A stretch of DNA of 64,000 nucleotides from an uncultured Prevotellaceae bacterium (GTDB lineage: Bacteria > Bacteroidota > Bacteroidia > Bacteroidales > Bacteroidaceae), in the NCBI GenBank assembly GCA_902767775.1, contig CACXIP010000001.1, forward strand, positions 238,707-302,706. The letters are read 5' to 3'. Below, one piece after another: positions 37,178 to 45,396 of this stretch. The translations under genes were made by a program, and so were the position numbers. The notes beneath the pieces are model-generated. The model was given only the letters and a program-made list of their open reading frames with translations, did no database searches and was not told where the DNA came from. The number at the start of each line of letters is the position of its first letter. The first letter of the stretch is position 1.

Positions 37178-38989
37178 CTACTTGTAGCTTTCATTTTCAC
37201 CGCTGCCGTATGCTGGATTTTGGTGCAGCTTGGTGTTGGCTTTCAGCTCCTCGTAGTTGTAGGGCCAATAGATGGCGTCCATCTTAGAGAGTTTGTTGGC
37301 GATGAGTGCCGAACCTGTCGTCACTTTCTGCAGTGCAGCAGAGGAAAGCTGTGTGGTGGTGCCTTCGCGTCTTGCCAAACGAACGAGGTCGAACCAACGC
37401 TTGCCTTCAAACATCAATTCACGCTGACGCTCGCGGAGCACCAATGTCTCCAACTGTGATTTGGTGGCATAGTCGGTGGCAACGAGTGTGTCGACGAGGT
37501 TGGTCTGGCAGATAGAGCGTTTGTTGACAGCATTCACGATGGAGAATACTTCGTCCACATAGGGCTTGTTGTGGCTGATTACATCAGCTTCGCTGCCTTC
37601 CTGAAGTTTTTGAGTCAGCGCCTCTGCTTTCATCAGCATGATGTCGGCAAGGCGGTAGATAATCCAGTTGCTGCCACAGTCATTCTGTCCCCATTTCGTG
37701 TCCCATCCAGTAACAGAGGGGTCTGTAGCTTTCGAGAAATCGACAGAAATGTTCTGGCTCACATACTTGTTGATGGACTTCGCCTTGGTATAGATATTGG
37801 TATACATACGAATGTCAGCCACCTTGTTGCGGTCATCGAAAACGGTGCGGCCGGTGGACTTGCCAATGTCATCTACCAGATAGTCGGAGGGAGCCAACTG
37901 TCCGCTTGCATTGTTGAGTCCGCTGTTGCCATACAGAGTAGCGATGGTAGAATTGTTGGGCATATTGTTTGCAGAGGGCCTGTCATCGAACACAAGCTGG
38001 AAAATGATTTCCTGTTGTGCATACTCAGTATAGTCATCATCTGTAAACATATAATTGTATGCCTCACCATAATAGTTGGTGCTGATCAAATTGCTTAGGA
38101 GCGGGTAACCATTGGTTCGGGCGAAATTGTCGTTCGAACTGCTTCCGCTTCCGCCTCGGCCTCCTCTGCCGCCACCTCTGATTGAGCCAACGCTACCATT
38201 CTGGATTTCCTCGGCAATCTTTTTCTTGGAGGCAATCACCATGTCGGCATATTGGATGCAGCGGTCATAGTCCTGCTTCCAGAGATACATCTCGCAGAGC
38301 ATGGCGTTGATGGCTTCCTTGGTGATGCGGCCCGTCTGGTAGAGTGGGGTGGTGGTGGGGTAACGGTCCACTGCCATGTCCTTCACACTTTCCAAGTCGT
38401 AGATGATGGAGTCGAGTACAGCGTTGAATGGCGTAGCAGGCAAATCCATCTCTTGGTCATCATCGGTGTAGGCAACGCGCGAGAATGGCACGTCACGGAA
38501 GGCACGGATGAGATAGAAGTAGCACAGTGACCTCAGGGCTGTCACCTCAGCAATGGTGGCCTGAAGCTCGCTTTGTGTATAACCTGGGTCATCCTCAGCT
38601 ACACCGGGAGCGAATTTGATGACTGTGTTGCAGCGGTTGATGACGCTGTAGAAGTCTACCCAAGTGGTGTATGGGTTCTTGGAGATGATGTTCTCGTTGA
38701 GAACATTCAGCAGGTTGACATTTGAGGAGGCTACGTTGTTGCCGGGTGCCATATTCTCACTGCGTGCCTCTCCCCAGATAATCATGCGGCTGATGCAGGC
38801 ATCGGATTGGAGCTGGGTGTAGCAGCCCGCAACAATGGCATCGACATCTGCCTTCTCATTCCAGAACTGCTCGAGCACAATCACATCGCGCGGTTCTATC
38901 TCCAAGAAGTCGGAACAGCCGGCGAGTGTCAGGGCTGCCAGTGATGCAGCGGCAAGACCTCTCAACTTATTGAATATATGATGTTTCAT
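37178..38989 (-). CDS. SusD/RagB-like surface lipoprotein, copy 2
   Basis: This is the outer-membrane lid and binding lipoprotein paired with SusC copy 2. The 603-residue product has lipobox TLAGC, SusD helices (EFWNEKADVDAIVAGCYTQL-like region, TALRSLCYFYLIRAFRDVPF) and the C-terminal RagB/SusD domain (RLADIMLMKAEALTQKL, RERQRELMFEGKRWFDLVRL). A low-complexity Gly/Arg/Ser loop (RGGGRGGRGGSGSSS, coded near 38136-38200) interrupts the middle of the protein and is unusual for SusD. It lies 30 bp after the susC copy 2 stop. The ligand is unknown. Confidence 0.91.
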   Translation of the reverse strand: MKHHIFNKLRGLAAASLAALTLAGCSDFLEIEPRDVIVLEQFWNEKADVDAIVAGCYTQLQSDACISRMIIWGEARSENMAPGNNVASSNVNLLNVLNENIISKNPYTTWVDFYSVINRCNTVIKFAPGVAEDDPGYTQSELQATIAEVTALRSLCYFYLIRAFRDVPFSRVAYTDDDQEMDLPATPFNAVLDSIIYDLESVKDMAVDRYPTTTPLYQTGRITKEAINAMLCEMYLWKQDYDRCIQYADMVIASKKKIAEEIQNGSVGSIRGGGRGGRGGSGSSSNDNFARTNGYPLLSNLISTNYYGEAYNYMFTDDDYTEYAQQEIIFQLVFDDRPSANNMPNNSTIATLYGNSGLNNASGQLAPSDYLVDDIGKSTGRTVFDDRNKVADIRMYTNIYTKAKSINKYVSQNISVDFSKATDPSVTGWDTKWGQNDCGSNWIIYRLADIMLMKAEALTQKLQEGSEADVISHNKPYVDEVFSIVNAVNKRSICQTNLVDTLVATDYATKSQLETLVLRERQRELMFEGKRWFDLVRLARREGTTTQLSSAALQKVTTGSALIANKLSKMDAIYWPYNYEELKANTKLHQNPAYGSGENESYK

Positions 38990-39019
38990 AATGATCTTTC
39001 TTCTTTTTATTATGTTCCA

Positions 39020-42000
39020 TTAGAAGTCTACAGTGATACCCAAGGTGTATGAGCGTGAGCGCGGAGTCTGGTTGCCGTCAATAGCGGGGTCATATCCTCC
39101 GGCTGAGATATCGGGGTCAACACCAGAGTACTTCGTGATTACGAAGGGGTTGTTGACACTGGCATAGAGATTGATTCTGTTCAATCCCATAGACTTGAGC
39201 CATTTTCCTCGGAGCACATAAGAGAGCTGGGCGTAGCCCATACGCAGGTAGCTGCCGTCCTCAACAAAGCGGTCGCTGATGAGGGTGTTGTAGTTGCTGG
39301 TGCTGCCGTACATGGCACGTGGAATCGTGGTCACATCACCCTCTTTGCGCCAACGGTAGTTGACAGCCTGGCTTTGGTTGTCGTTGCCGGTCATGGCCTC
39401 TGCGTTGAGGCGGGCGCGGTTGATGATCTTGTTGCCATAACGATAGGTGAACTGGGTGTTCAGACGCCAGTCTTTGTAAGAGAAGGTGAAACCGAAACCA
39501 CCAGTCAGCTTGGGAAGTGAACTGCCCAAGAATACAATGTCAAGAGCATTGATCTGACCGTCGTGGTTGATATCCTCATAGATGGCATCACCACCGCAGA
39601 ATCGGTAGTTCTTACCCGTGGCATCATTGGTGTAGTTGTACATCATGCGGACAGGGTTGCCTTGACCATCGCGGATAATCTGTCCGTCAGCACTTTGTGC
39701 TATAGGAGCAGTCTTTCCACTGGCGATGAACTCATTCTGCTCAGCTTCGGTCATCCGTGAGAAGGTGTTGTAGTTGTATTGATAAACACCTTTGTAACGG
39801 AAACCATAGATGGCGCCAAGCGGGTTGAACAACTGCACGCGTCTCAATGTCTCGCCATTGGCATAGCCGAAGTCGGAATTGAGGCTGTTGAGCATATACT
39901 CATCCATCTCCAGAATTTCGTTGCGGTTGTTGCCGAAGTTGACGTTGAAGTCGAAAATGAAGTCACCTTTCTTGATCAGACGGTTGGTGCTGACATGGAA
40001 CTCCCAACCCGTGTTCCTCATCTTTCCACTGTTACGGTAGGGGATGGTGTTGAAACCTACGTTGGAAGGAATGCGGTAGTTGGAGAGCAGCATGTCGGAA
40101 GTGGTGCTGCGGTAGCCTTCGACTGCCATGTGCAAGCGGTTGTCAAACAACTCGATGTCGATACCGGCATTGTAGCTGGAGACAATCTCCCACTTCATGT
40201 TGGTCAGACGGATGTTTTCAGGATACATCACCGACATGTCGATATACTTGCTTGTAGAGCTCTTGTACTTCGAGGTGTACAGGTAGTTCTGGTTGGGCTG
40301 GTTGCCCACGAAACCCCAGCTGAAACGGGGAGCAAACAAGTGCAGCCATTTGCGTGACCATTTCATGAATGGCTCATCACTGATAATCCACTTTCCAGAT
40401 ACTGAGGGGAAGTAGCCCCAGCGGTTGCCCGGACCAAATTTTGTCGTACCGTCGGCACGTACACTGAAGTCCAAGACATAACGCTCCTTGTAGGCGAAGT
40501 GGGTGGAGAAGGTGAAATAGAGTGAGCGCCACTCACTGTAGCCTGAGGAAAGACCGCTGATCATACCTCCGGCATCAGGACTGGTGATACCACCCGACGG
40601 GTTGAGGTAAGCCTCCGAACCCTGACTGGTGCTGGAACCGGAAGTCAGCTCCATACGGATAAGTGACATCAGAGAGAAGTCCTTGTTCTTGAAGGCAGGG
40701 ATGAAGGTCAGTGACTGCTTGGTGTTGAAGGAGACACTCTTGGATGAACCGGCGTAGCTGGTATTGATGCTCTTGGTGTTCCTCAATTCCGAACCATACA
40801 GTTCTTGCGGATTGAACCTGTTGTCATACTGGTTGAAGATACTCATATACATCGAACCGCGCCAGTTGAGCTGTGTATGGTCGTAGTCAGTGCCAAGCAG
40901 TGAGTAGTTGATAACCAACTCAGGCTGCATATCGTATGTGCGGCGCTGGTTCTTGGCGAGATGGGCAGAAGCGACAGGGTTGACAAGGTCCTTCTGGTTG
41001 CCGTCGAACACGTTCGAAGCAGTCTGCAGCATGGTGTAGTAGGTGTTGGTATCCTCACCTGTCAGGGGATTCTGCTCATAGATGCTCATGTTAGGCATCT
41101 TCCTGCGGGCGATGTCGAGCAATCCATGGTAGTTCATGTCGTTCTTGGTATAGGTGAGGGCGAAGTTGGTACTCACCATGATGCGGCGGCTGATGTTGTA
41201 GTCGAGCGCCACACGGGTGGAGAAGCGGTTGAGCTTCTGCTGAATCATGGTACCTGTCTCGTGGTCGAAACCGCCACCGATACGGAAGGAGGCTTTCTCA
41301 CCACCACCGCTCACCGTGACGTAATGGTTCTGTCGGAGACCCCACTGGGTGACGGCATCACGCCAGTTGGTGTTGTTGTTGTATTGCTCGTACTCTGAGA
41401 ATGTCGGGTCGTAGTTGATTTCCGGCACGTTGGCAGAAGCATTGTCATCCTGCTGCGGATTGAAGTACGACTCCTTGAGAAGCATGGTGTAGTCATCACC
41501 GCTGAGCAGTTTGTAACCCTCTGGCTGATAGGTACCTGTGAGTTTGAGTGAATAGGTCAGTTTCGGAGGACCGGGAAGACCACGTTTTGTAGTCAGCTCA
41601 ATCACACCATTACCGCCAAGTGAACCATAGAGAGCGGTAGCGGCGGCATCTTTCAGCACGTTGATGGTGGCAATGTCCTCAGGGTTGATATTGAGCAACT
41701 CGGCAAATTTCTCATTGTTGGCGGAGGCGAGGTCGAAGTTGTCGAGGTTCACCTCGCGGATGTTGCTGTCAACCACAATCAGCGGGTTGCCGTTGGTCAG
41801 TGAGGAGAGGGAGGTGGCACCACGCAGACGCATGGTGGAACCTGCGCCAAGGTCACCAGAGTTGCCAATCACATCAAGACCGGCGATACGTCCTTGGAGC
41901 ACCTCGTCAACAGAGGTGATGCCCAGACCCTCAAACTCCTTCATGGAGATGCTCTGGGTGGCTGTTGACAACTCACGCTCGGGAATGGGGAGCGAGTTGC

Positions 42001-42352
42001 CTTTTGCGCGACGCTTCGAGACGACGGTCACCTCCTGCAGTGAGGCGGCTGACTCCATCTTAATCTCGTATGTGGTCTTGTTGATGGGGAGAGTGACGGT
42101 CTTCATGCCCACGTAGGTGAAGCGGATTTTATCCTTCTGGTTTTGCACCTTCATGGTGAAGTTACCGTTGAGGTCGGTGATAGCACTCTCGATGATACGG
42201 CCATTGGCGTCGATTTCGCAGACTGTGGCACCAATCAATGGTTCCACGTCATCGCTCACCGTACCGTGCACCGAAGTGATGGTTTGTGCGCTCACGGCCA
42301 CAGCAAAGGCCTGAAGCAATAGGGTCAGTATGATGGATTTCAGTTTTCTCAT
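39020..42352 (-). CDS. SusC/RagA-like TonB-dependent transporter, copy 2
   Basis: This is an outer-membrane TonB-dependent importer. The 1110-residue product has a signal peptide ending VSAQ and a carboxypeptidase-like domain (VHGTVSDDVEPLIGATV). The TonB-box region EVTVVSKRR and the plug (VDEVLQGRIAGLDV, ATINVLKDAAATALYGSLGG) follow, then the barrel ending in a terminal Phe (YTLGITVDF). It begins three bp after the FAS1-C stop and forms a pair with susD copy 2. It differs from copy 1 in its N-terminus, so the two pairs may take different ligands. Confidence 0.93.
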   Translation of the reverse strand: MRKLKSIILTLLLQAFAVAVSAQTITSVHGTVSDDVEPLIGATVCEIDANGRIIESAITDLNGNFTMKVQNQKDKIRFTYVGMKTVTLPINKTTYEIKMESAASLQEVTVVSKRRAKGNSLPIPERELSTATQSISMKEFEGLGITSVDEVLQGRIAGLDVIGNSGDLGAGSTMRLRGATSLSSLTNGNPLIVVDSNIREVNLDNFDLASANNEKFAELLNINPEDIATINVLKDAAATALYGSLGGNGVIELTTKRGLPGPPKLTYSLKLTGTYQPEGYKLLSGDDYTMLLKESYFNPQQDDNASANVPEINYDPTFSEYEQYNNNTNWRDAVTQWGLRQNHYVTVSGGGEKASFRIGGGFDHETGTMIQQKLNRFSTRVALDYNISRRIMVSTNFALTYTKNDMNYHGLLDIARRKMPNMSIYEQNPLTGEDTNTYYTMLQTASNVFDGNQKDLVNPVASAHLAKNQRRTYDMQPELVINYSLLGTDYDHTQLNWRGSMYMSIFNQYDNRFNPQELYGSELRNTKSINTSYAGSSKSVSFNTKQSLTFIPAFKNKDFSLMSLIRMELTSGSSTSQGSEAYLNPSGGITSPDAGGMISGLSSGYSEWRSLYFTFSTHFAYKERYVLDFSVRADGTTKFGPGNRWGYFPSVSGKWIISDEPFMKWSRKWLHLFAPRFSWGFVGNQPNQNYLYTSKYKSSTSKYIDMSVMYPENIRLTNMKWEIVSSYNAGIDIELFDNRLHMAVEGYRSTTSDMLLSNYRIPSNVGFNTIPYRNSGKMRNTGWEFHVSTNRLIKKGDFIFDFNVNFGNNRNEILEMDEYMLNSLNSDFGYANGETLRRVQLFNPLGAIYGFRYKGVYQYNYNTFSRMTEAEQNEFIASGKTAPIAQSADGQIIRDGQGNPVRMMYNYTNDATGKNYRFCGGDAIYEDINHDGQINALDIVFLGSSLPKLTGGFGFTFSYKDWRLNTQFTYRYGNKIINRARLNAEAMTGNDNQSQAVNYRWRKEGDVTTIPRAMYGSTSNYNTLISDRFVEDGSYLRMGYAQLSYVLRGKWLKSMGLNRINLYASVNNPFVITKYSGVDPDISAGGYDPAIDGNQTPRSRSYTLGITVDF

Positions 42353-42355
42353 AAC

Positions 42356-45073
42356 TTATTTCCTCCTTATCGATTTAAGTTGTTGCTTCCAGGGGGTCAT
42401 TTTCTTTGGCATCAAGCAACCATCAATCTGATGGACAACAGCGTTGGATGACATGAAAATGACTGCGGTGTTGCTTCCCACTTGGCCTCTGAACCAGTAG
42501 TCGCGGCAGATTTGGTTGTAGAGTCCTTCGGTCTTGATGACGTGGACAGTGTTGCCTGTTTCATCGGTCACTGTCATCTGATTGCCGGATGCATCGGATA
42601 TCAACGGGAAGAAACGTCCAGTCTCTGGATTGCGGAGCATGCTCTCATACACATTCCTGTAGCTGGAACCGTCCTCGGGAGCCATGCCGATGGCAACCGA
42701 GTGGTCTTGCACGTGGTAGCGGATGAAGTCGACGATAATGTTCTTGATGGCCTGACGAGCCTCCTCAGCAGCCTCCTCAGTACCCCACTCACGTTCGGTC
42801 TGTGCCTCATAGTCTTCCCATGTGGGCAGCAAGCCTTGGTCGATGAGTCCCTGGATGGCCTCATTGGTGGGAACATATACGGTGTAGTTGTAGTTGTCGA
42901 AGAGACGGAAGTTCTTGCTGCCAATGTCCGACATACCTGCATTGTAGGTGTTGTTGAGCTTGGTGGTCATCAGCTCGCTGCCGTCATGGTCGATGAGGTC
43001 GAGGAATTTGGAGAATTTCTCATTGCCTTGCAGCGTGACGTAGAGTGTGCGCTGAGACGGGAGAGGCATGCGGTCGTTGAGCTGATAAGACTTACCATTG
43101 ACCTTGGTGAAGATTTCGTTGTTGTTGACGGGCAGCACCACGTTGTTGTGCTCAATGTCCCATCCACCGGAGAAGGCGATGCGTCCGTCTGCCGTACGGC
43201 TGACACGGAGGAGCGTACCACCTTTTGACTTGTAATACTCATGGCCGTCCTCCACGTCACCGACGATGATGAGCTCATCCATAAGGCGGCTCAGGCGGTC
43301 CTTGATGACATCTTGGGCAACAGTAGCCTGTGCGCGGATGCCCTTGGTGATGACACCATTCTCATCGATGGTGCAGTTCCAACGTACTGCTTGCACGCGC
43401 TGGTCGGCTGACTTGGTGCGGTCATAGTAGAACTCAAGGAGTGAACCGGTCTCAAGACCTGTGGTTTGGTCAATCTTTCCATTGAATGCAGGGTCAAGAT
43501 ACCATATTCTTCCCTCGTTGGGGATAGGAGCGTTGGCGCCGATTTCCAATGTTGTTGCTTCTTTGTCCATGCAGTTGGAGGGGAGCAGCAGACTGTACCT
43601 CGAGTCCATGGAGAGCAGGTAGGGGAGGTAGTTGAGATGGTCGATTGCCCAGTAGATGATGTTCATTGTTGACTCGTGAGCCAAAGCCGGGTAAGCCACT
43701 GACGAGTACTCTGCAGGAGTGAACACCTTATTAACAAGATAGACCACACCGTTGCATCCCATGAAGCAGGAGTCGACATGCTCAGGTCTGATGCCGAGTT
43801 GCTCCTTGGCATCGTTGAGCACATGGTCGAACTTCGAGGGAACGGCGTCAGTGAATGTCGGGAGCATGTTCACGTTGATGAGCTTGGCCAATGTGGCATC
43901 GGGGATGCTGTCCCATGAGCCGTACTCGGTCTGAAGGTCACGTCCCTCGTTGTTCCACCATTGGGTGAGTGCCTCATTGGTGGGAACAATCATGGCTGCT
44001 GCATCATAGTGCAGGTCATAGTTCATCGTGTTGGAGTAGATATATTGGTTCCATCCCGGGTCGAAGGAAAGCTGTGCAGCCACGGTCTCACCACTGGGGT
44101 CGGTGTTGACCTGAACACTTGTAGCACCCTCACTGCCTGCTGCGCGCTTGCTGTAATAGCGAAGCACATACACGGAGTCTTGGTTGTTGTAGAGACGGTT
44201 GTACTCTCGTGTGGCATTGGCATCAAAGTATGGAGCGCTGAAACGGTCGACGAGGTGCGACCACATCGACATGTTGGAGTGGTTGCGGATGATTTCTGCC
44301 ATATTGCTGGATGACTCAATCACACCGTCTACCTTTTGAATGTAGCCGTTTTTGCAAGTAATGTCGCGATCACTGACTCTTTTGCCATTGACCCAAGCCT
44401 CGTTGATGGAGGATGCCTGATGGTTGGTCAGGATGCTCAGGTCGTTCTCTGAGATGTTGTAGTAACGCATGAAAGCAGGCAAGAAGTGAATCATAGGAGC
44501 GGAAGTGGCATCTTTCATGATGGGGATGCTCTTTCCTTTTTCCCTGAATTTCTGCCACGGCTGGGTGGTGGGCATCTCTGTCGGCTTCATGATGTAGACA
44601 GAGTCATAGATAGACGTTGCTGTTTCGCGGCGCATGCAAAGTCCCTCCATTGGGGGGGTGCCGCTAACATTGGAAAGCAACTCAATGAGGTAAGCATTGT
44701 TGATCATCGAGTTGTTGAGGAGCAACTTCTTTTGTGCCAGTGATAGCTGGTTGTAGTTTCTTACTCCCCATGAATTGCTGCTGAACCATTTGGCGAAGGA
44801 CTCGTCGTCGGCTGCAAACAGCGTTTTCGAACCCGTGTGGCTCAGCACTTCAGTCTGGCCCAGGTCATCAACCAATTGGAGCAGGGTCGTGTAGTGCCCG
44901 TCGTCTTTTAGTTGCTCATAGATGGAGTTGCCCAACCACTCGGGCTGGCCGGTCAGCAGATACTCGTCTTCGCACGACTGCAATGACCATGCTCCAAGCA
45001 ACAAACCACAGCACGCCACAGCGAATCCTGACATCCGCCTGAATGACTTGTGTTCTTGCTTTTTACGTTTCAT
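42356..45073 (-). CDS. FAS1 (fasciclin) domain lipoprotein C
   Basis: This is the first gene of the array and a large predicted surface lipoprotein. The 905-residue product has lipobox SLQSC after MSGFAVACCGLLLGAW. At least three FAS1-like units follow: about residues 45-260 (HTGSKTLFAADDESFAKWF), about 260-460 (MIVPTNEALTQWWNNEGRDL, NGVVYLVNKVFTPAEYSS) and about 670-890 (YTVYVPTNEAIQGLIDQGL, AVIFMSSNAVVHQIDGCLMP). It overlaps no neighbour and is three bp before susC copy 2. Homology to the other two FAS1 proteins is at fold level. The role is inferred to be ligand or matrix binding. Confidence 0.82.
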   Translation of the reverse strand: MKRKKQEHKSFRRMSGFAVACCGLLLGAWSLQSCEDEYLLTGQPEWLGNSIYEQLKDDGHYTTLLQLVDDLGQTEVLSHTGSKTLFAADDESFAKWFSSNSWGVRNYNQLSLAQKKLLLNNSMINNAYLIELLSNVSGTPPMEGLCMRRETATSIYDSVYIMKPTEMPTTQPWQKFREKGKSIPIMKDATSAPMIHFLPAFMRYYNISENDLSILTNHQASSINEAWVNGKRVSDRDITCKNGYIQKVDGVIESSSNMAEIIRNHSNMSMWSHLVDRFSAPYFDANATREYNRLYNNQDSVYVLRYYSKRAAGSEGATSVQVNTDPSGETVAAQLSFDPGWNQYIYSNTMNYDLHYDAAAMIVPTNEALTQWWNNEGRDLQTEYGSWDSIPDATLAKLINVNMLPTFTDAVPSKFDHVLNDAKEQLGIRPEHVDSCFMGCNGVVYLVNKVFTPAEYSSVAYPALAHESTMNIIYWAIDHLNYLPYLLSMDSRYSLLLPSNCMDKEATTLEIGANAPIPNEGRIWYLDPAFNGKIDQTTGLETGSLLEFYYDRTKSADQRVQAVRWNCTIDENGVITKGIRAQATVAQDVIKDRLSRLMDELIIVGDVEDGHEYYKSKGGTLLRVSRTADGRIAFSGGWDIEHNNVVLPVNNNEIFTKVNGKSYQLNDRMPLPSQRTLYVTLQGNEKFSKFLDLIDHDGSELMTTKLNNTYNAGMSDIGSKNFRLFDNYNYTVYVPTNEAIQGLIDQGLLPTWEDYEAQTEREWGTEEAAEEARQAIKNIIVDFIRYHVQDHSVAIGMAPEDGSSYRNVYESMLRNPETGRFFPLISDASGNQMTVTDETGNTVHVIKTEGLYNQICRDYWFRGQVGSNTAVIFMSSNAVVHQIDGCLMPKKMTPWKQQLKSIRRK

Positions 45074-45396
45074 AGTTTTTTTGTTATGATTAGGAATTTT
45101 GATGATAAGTCAGTTGGTCATTTGTAATTTTGGTTTTTGTCATTATATATAATATAATAAGGTGAATCAATTAGGTTGCATATTCAGATGGCTATTGGTG
45201 TCACTTGAGGCAACAGTAGCTGTCCGCCCTGTTCTTTCGGGTGATGTTTCCTTTTTTGCTGGCACTTATCATATGTAAAATGACGTTTGTTGATGATATG
45301 AAGGAACTGGTGGGCGGGTTTTATCCTGCCACCAGTTCCTCGTGAGAGTTATAAAACTGCGATTGTTGTCATTTCAATCTTCAATTCTATTTTAGT
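45074..45396. other. Gene-free 323-bp region upstream of the FAS1/SusCD array
   Basis: This region should contain the array's promoter, yet no TTTG-N19-TAnnTTTG pattern is visible on the minus strand. The best near match is CAACAGTA (45211-45218), minus-strand TACTGTTG. It is AT-rich at 45130-45165 and holds a large hairpin at 45302-45340. I see no gene. Confidence 0.5.
45302..45340. repeat. Large inverted repeat without a T-tract
   Basis: Twelve perfect pairs (AGGAACTGGTGG with CCACCAGTTCCT) extend, past one bulged G, by CGGG/CCTG around a TTTTAT loop. No run of T follows on either strand, so it is not a classic terminator. It lies just beyond the stop of the 45.4-49.0 kb gene and could protect an mRNA end or bind a regulator. 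Confidence 0.7.

Noticed and set aside
28093-45073. CRISPR array reading of the repeat-rich junctions
   Set aside because: The heptads are contiguous with no unique spacers, and no cas gene is present.
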